Assembly: GCA_958510875.1 (NCBI GenBank)
Contig: OY294068.1
Span: 176,235,411 to 176,299,410 of the forward strand
Direction of reading: 5' to 3'
DNA from: Endomychus coccineus
Taxonomy: Eukaryota > Arthropoda > Insecta > Coleoptera > Endomychidae
DNA length: 64,000 nt
Part shown: positions 59,315-64,000 of the stretch, in pieces
Layout of the letters: each line of letters starts with the position of its first letter
Numbering within the stretch: the stretch's first letter is position 1
Notes under the pieces: model-generated
Database searches by the model: none
The model's input: only the letters and a program-made list of their open reading frames with translations
What the model was told of the DNA's origin: nothing
Made by a program: the position numbers and the translations under genes

Positions 59315-59396
59315 ATCTCGACCATCACCCAGATATGAAAACGGGTCGCCAGAAAAGTTGCAGCCGTGCTAACCACTACACTACCGAAGGCGGTAC
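59315..59396 (-). repeat. tRNA-derived SINE-like segment (minus strand)
   Basis: On the minus strand TAGTGTAGTGGTTAGCACGG (59387-59368) is an excellent RNA polymerase III A box as in Asp/Glu/Val tRNAs. A degenerate B box, GGTCGAGA, follows near 59325-59318. The arms do not fold into a proper cloverleaf, so this is more likely a SINE head or tRNA pseudogene than a working tRNA. Confidence 0.45.
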
Positions 59397-60010
59397 ATAT
59401 TTTGGTATCGGGCTAAAAACCGTTCAATTAATCTGGCTTTCTGACAACAGTCATGGTATCAGTATCTTGACAGATTATCTGTAATATGTGGTAGCGCTAT
59501 CGTCCTTTCTGTTCGATGAATGAATGTGTTTGGCGAGTTTCTTTTACAACGCTTATTGTTTATACTGAAACTTGCGTGTGCTTTTTTGAATAATATAATT
59601 CTTCCATGGTTTTCACATTCGGTTATTGTTCTATCGGTTATTATTATACTCTTCGTGCCGAAATCCGAAGAGTATATTGCATTTACTCAAGATATTTCTA
59701 TAATCATTAGAAGAGTCCTAGAATGAGGACTCCTTCACAATAATAATTTTCATCAAATTTTGAGCAACTTTTGAAAAATCCGTCTTCTCAAAAACGAAAG
59801 GTGCTATAATATTTGAATTTTGACAAACCCTGTTGTTTTTCAGGGAAATCATTTGATAAACACACCCTTTTGTTGAGAGTTGAAAATTGAAACTTCAAAA
59901 CTTAATTTAAAACAGATTCTACTCAAATTTCAACCAGCTCTTTCAACAACAACAACAAACACCATCATTGAAGTAAACTTAAATTGACACTTAAACAGTT
60001 CATATATAAT

Positions 60011-60080
60011 GGCGGTGCGGTCTAAGTGTTGGGATATCGGCTCCCACTTAGTAGATTCGAGTTCGATTCCCAGTATTGGA
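60011..60080 (+). repeat. tRNA-derived SINE-like segment (plus strand)
   Basis: GGCGGTGCGGTCTAAGTG resembles an A box region and GTTCGATTC (60061-60069) is a perfect B box. The 5' start and the bases after the T arm do not pair as an acceptor stem, and the following sequence is AT-rich with an A-run. Probably a tRNA-derived SINE or tRNA pseudogene. Confidence 0.45.
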
Positions 60081-62590
60081 AAATTTATTTTTGTACAATT
60101 TCTCAAAAAATATTATTGATGCGAATATTATTCACTAAAAGATGGTGAAATAAATAATTTATTTCATTATATTTACACAAATGCGAAGAAAATCTACTAG
60201 AATATGAATCAATTATATGAAAATCAGTAACCGAGTCGAATAATTTGCGAAGAGTAGCTCTGGCACGCATTTATCTATTCTTCAAGAGGCAACACATCTC
60301 TAGTCTTGTATGTTCTTTCTATTTCACCGTGTTCTTGTGGGAATAATCGTATGATAAATCAAAAACTTCAACCTGTATGTACACGCATAATTTTTATCCC
60401 AATTACATAAACATAGGTACCAGGGTACATTGCATTAGAAATGATAAATTTCATACTAGCGGTGAGCTAACGCGACCAACGGTGGTGTTGGCAATATGGA
60501 CAAAATATTGACTCATTGTAAAACGAAGGGAAATATGATTCGTTGATAACTTGCAAATGTTTTCAACATGATAGACATTGCTGCTCTGGCTGCTCACATA
60601 ATTTATCCAAAGAACCTCCCGGTTACAGCAAAGCCTACTCATCAAGATCAGGTATCGAGACTATGCTGGACCATGCAGTTATTTTTTGGGCAGAGCCTTT
60701 TTCCAGAGCGAACATTCTGAGAGCATAGTAAAATGTTAACAATGTGTATTGTAAATCATTATTTATGGCAAACAAATTTTTCTATTGACAATGAATTTGC
60801 GAAAATTATATGTGCTCTTGTTTTAATCATTATCAGATATGAAATAGCTGGTTTTCCATATGAAATACGAGTATATATATGCATTCATATTATGAATGCA
60901 TTGAGAGGTATTTTTTTATTTTGGTCTATAATTGAACTTTTTCGAACATATTTGTCGATAACTTATCACTTTGAGTGGTAATTAATTGCTTGAGGATGAA
61001 TAAAAGTTTCAGTCATGTAGCTGCAGCGGAAAATAGTAGTATATTGAAATGAAAACACAAAAGGTACCCGGGTACCTAGGTTAAAAAGTTAAAAACTATT
61101 CCAAAGAGAATTGGATGTGGAAACGTGGTTGCAGCTATTGAAACTGTGAAAGTTCATTCTATTCTGAAGACAAACAAAATTTTTGGATAGCGAATTCTCA
61201 TAAATATATTTATTATTTGAAGAGTATTTTTTGTGAAAATGTTTTGGAGTTAATAAAATTCCCTGGAGTAGGTTACAACATGTATTCATTATGCAAACTT
61301 GTAGAAGCATATATGAGAGAACTTTCCAACAGATCGTTTAATAAAATTGTTCATTAGGCCTAAATTTTTTTATGTAATGAAATTCACTAAACCGGATTAA
61401 AAGACAGTTGTGGTAAAGAATTTCGTGAACTTTGCTTTTGGTTGAATTTATAATAACAATAAGGATGGCAGGCTTATATTGAATTATCTACCAGAATATT
61501 TTATATTATCTTATATTTTTCCTTTCTATTATCAATACTTCTGTATTATATACCTATAAAATAACTGAACAGTTTCTCTAACGTGAATCATGTAGTTTCA
61601 GATTTGCTCCCAAAAATCCGTTATCGTTATCAAATTTGCCGCGTTTTCGCATTCCCAATTAAAAAGTTTGTTGAGTCAATATCAACCAGAAATAACGACT
61701 GACAGCAAAGAAGCCGGCCCCAGTGTCGCATCTGAAACATTATTAATCTGTGATATAGTTGCATATAACTGCATATGCATTCTTGATACAATTGTTAATA
61801 TATTATTATTAAAGTGGAAATATGTGTTCTACCAACATTTTACTATCAAACCCACAGTTATGAAATGCTATTATTGAGAGTAAAGGACATGGCGAACTAG
61901 ATTATGAGTTTATTATGCATGTTGTATATTTAAGTTTTGAAATATTTTAGGCAGGATTGACGTTCGCGTTATGCGTCCCACGTTTGTATTAAAACTAGGT
62001 AGGTAGAGTAAAGGTATTAGGGACTAAACTTTAGAGAGCTTCGCTGTCAGGTTTTATTTGTGTTTTTATTTCTTGGAAAAGGCCAGCCATTTTGTCTCTC
62101 GGGAGGCACACTATGCTCAAGGGTCGAAATTCACTTTGGTCGTAAACAAGAAACATGTTAGTGGCTCGACTTTACTCCTTACTCCTGTATTCTACAACCA
62201 TGACCCGGATAGCAAGGAAATCTGATTAAACGTGGGTAAATGCTGCTTTACTAATGTATTAATTTTTCAATTAAAAATTCACCACCATCACTTGGTAGGG
62301 CCCAAACGAGGTTCAGCGTTGCAGCTGAAAGCTTTTCTTGTTTACGAAACGACTTTTATGTTCATTTGCTAAGAAACTGTTTGTTGCGGTTGATTATACA
62401 GGGTATCACTTTGGTAAATTATTGAGTTTCCAGTGTTGAATTGATGCAGTTTACTTTAAGGATTATGTAAATTCATTTCTTGGTGGGACTTTGGGAAATT
62501 TGAACGTCATTAATGGTACCGTTATTCAGAATTGCGCGAAGATAAGATACACCTTGAGGTTCAAATAGGTTAAGAACTGTTCCCGTATTC
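60081..62590. other. No gene recognised
   Basis: AT-rich. Notable only for a perfect 16-bp palindrome AGGTACCCGGGTACCT at about 61061-61076 and for transposon-terminus-like TACAGGGTATCAC at 62397. Short ORFs are unconvincing. Confidence 0.35.
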
Positions 62591-62592
62591 TA

Positions 62593-64000
62593 CAGGATGT
62601 TCCTTAATGATAGGCTAATATCTTAAGGGTACAATTACGAGTGAGAAAGTCCCCATAAACCTGTCCTAAAACGCTGTGTTGTCGATATACACTTATACAG
62701 GGTGGCAAAGTTGTTTTTTTGATCTAGAGAACGGTTTGAGATATTGAGCTAAGTTTTGAGACAGATTAATGTGACTTAGGAACACGCTTTTTCACTGAAT
62801 AAGTTATTCCACAATTTAAATAGTGTCGTAGTTATGGGTTAGCCTCATTGCAATTTTAACAAAAAAAAGTGGGACGTCACTGAGCTCTTTTAATCTAGAT
62901 ATTTTTTTTGAATGGACTTGTACATTTTCTTCAGATTTTTCCGCCAGATGCTCCGTTATTGAGCAACAAAATAAAAACCGTTGTATTGACTGGAAAAATT
63001 GATGGAATTATTAAAGAATACAATTTTGCAATTAATCTGATTGATCGCTGTTACTCAAATCTGTTCGCTGTAAGTATTTTATTATTACACTCCTGTTAAC
63101 AATGGGGAATTATTCGAATGTGGAAATGGCAGAAATGCATTACGTGTTACGGTCTCACCAACGGTAATGCAGAAAAAGCCAGACGTATTCATCACCAGAG
63201 ATATTCCAATCGTGCTTTGCCAGATAGTCGAACTTTTTTTGATATTCGTCGTCGTCTTGTGGAAACTGGCGATTTTCACAAAAGTACATCTGAAAGTAGA
63301 CCTCAAAGTGTAAGAACACCAGAAATTGAAGAAGCGGTGCTGCACGAAGTCGATGAACATCCCGAAATCAGCACAAGGAAGATCGCTAGAAACTTGAAGA
63401 TGTGACAAATTGTTTGGAAAACTTTTGTGGATTTTTTGTTATATCCGTACCATATTTTAAGAGTACAGGCATTACTTTCCAGAGCGTTTCCAAAGCATGT
63501 GAATTTTGGTCAGTGGTATCTATATAATGTTGTTCAAAATCCGCAAATTGAATCACACATTGTGTTTACGGATGAAGCATATTTTTCAAGAAATGCAATT
63601 GAAAATTCCCACAACAATCATTTGTGGACGGATGGAAATCATCACGCCATAATCGAAACCCATCTCCAGCACCAATTTTCGGTGATTATATGGGCAGGAA
63701 TCATTGGTGACTATTTCATTGACCCATTCTTTCTACCGGGACGACTTGACGGACAATCTTACTACAATTTTCTTCAAGAACGATTCCTTTTGCTGCGTGA
63801 GGATGTTCCGTTAGCAACAAGTAACCAAATGCGGTACATGCACGATAGCACACATTTCACTGTAACGGTTCGCAATTATTCACGAACTGTTTATCCAAAT
63901 CGTTGGATTGGCCGATGTGGGGTGCAAAAATGGCCACCAAGGACTCCCGACCTCAATAGCGTAGACTTCTTAAGACGCTAGTATACACAATTCCCATCAA
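62593..64000 (+). mobile_element. Tc1/mariner-type element, left part
   Basis: Begins CAGGATGTTCCTTAATGATA after TA (62591-62592). The first 250 bases, including AACCTGTCCTAAAACGCTGT and ACAGGGTGGCAAAGTTG, have the wording of the left non-coding arm of a mariner-like family common in insects. The transposase gene starts at 63102. The right end lies beyond the window. Confidence 0.65.
63102..64000 (+). pseudogene. DUF4817-type / DDE transposase, broken and cut by the window
   Basis: Transposase of a Tc1/mariner-superfamily element. ATG at 63102 starts MGNYSNVEMAEMHYV, the usual N-terminus of the DUF4817 helix-turn-helix domain; a one-base shift near 63145 then leads to YGLTNGNAEKARRIHHQRYS. 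The domain continues to IARNLKM, where a TGA at 63403-63405 interrupts the frame, and resumes at once as QIVWKTFVDFLLYPYHILRV. The catalytic domain follows: HIVFTDEAYFS (first Asp, about 63569), FSVIIWAGIIGDYFI, RYMHDSTHFT (second Asp, about 63843), RWIGRCGVQKWPPRTPDLNS and VDF (third Asp, about 63965). I count 39 residues between the second and third Asp. Another shift near 63970 precedes LVYTQFPS. Three lesions in about 900 bp, so inactive but fairly young. Confidence 0.8.

Overview
The window looks like repeat-rich, non-coding DNA from an insect nuclear genome. It is AT-rich, has no recognisable single-copy host gene, and is filled with transposon families typical of insects. I cannot name the species; a beetle would fit but this is a guess. 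Nearly all coding signal belongs to mobile elements, most of it broken. The one long intact ORF is the 989-residue endonuclease/reverse transcriptase of a LINE at 2229-5198.

Layout. 1-6.4 kb: the 3' part of a Helentron (Helitron-group element with a helicase followed by an AP-type endonuclease) split by a nearly full-length LINE (about 673-5564) with a coiled-coil ORF1, an intact ORF2 and an ATT-microsatellite tail. 7.2-8.7 kb: an LTR-like region on the minus strand. 9.6 kb: a 25-bp-stem hairpin. 10.6-16.9 kb: LINE remnants (RNase H module, reverse-transcriptase tails), one carrying a small TIR element with 8-bp target duplications. 18.3-19.9 kb: a decayed piggyBac transposase. 21.7-22.9 kb: a non-autonomous Helitron and a second copy of the TIR element. 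26.5-27.0 kb: a 153-bp tandem array. 27.1-30.4 kb: two head-to-tail copies of a Jockey-like LINE, one interrupted by a 968-bp TIR element with a 10-bp target duplication. 31.9-33.4 kb: about eight units of a roughly 180-bp satellite. 35.7-41.25 kb: a mariner relic, a Jockey LINE, a 990-bp long-TIR element and an I-type LINE. 41.5-41.9 kb: a near-perfect 223-bp tandem duplication. 42.8-45.6 kb: a LINE zinc-finger tail and a hAT-like transposase tail. 47.6-52.8 kb: two copies of a palindromic fold-back element. 54.5-60.1 kb: dispersed short repeats, CTCF-like motifs, another LINE RNase H tail and two tRNA-like (SINE) segments. 62.6 kb to the end: a Tc1/mariner-type element with a DUF4817-like plus DDE transposase, broken by mutations and running off the window.

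There is no operon-like cooperation between genes. The story is successive nesting: LINE into Helentron, TIR elements into LINEs. At two nested sites removal of the inserted element restores the conserved host-element reading frame, so insertion limits can be placed almost to the base. All calls come from reading the sequence by eye and from knowledge of the families; no database search was run.
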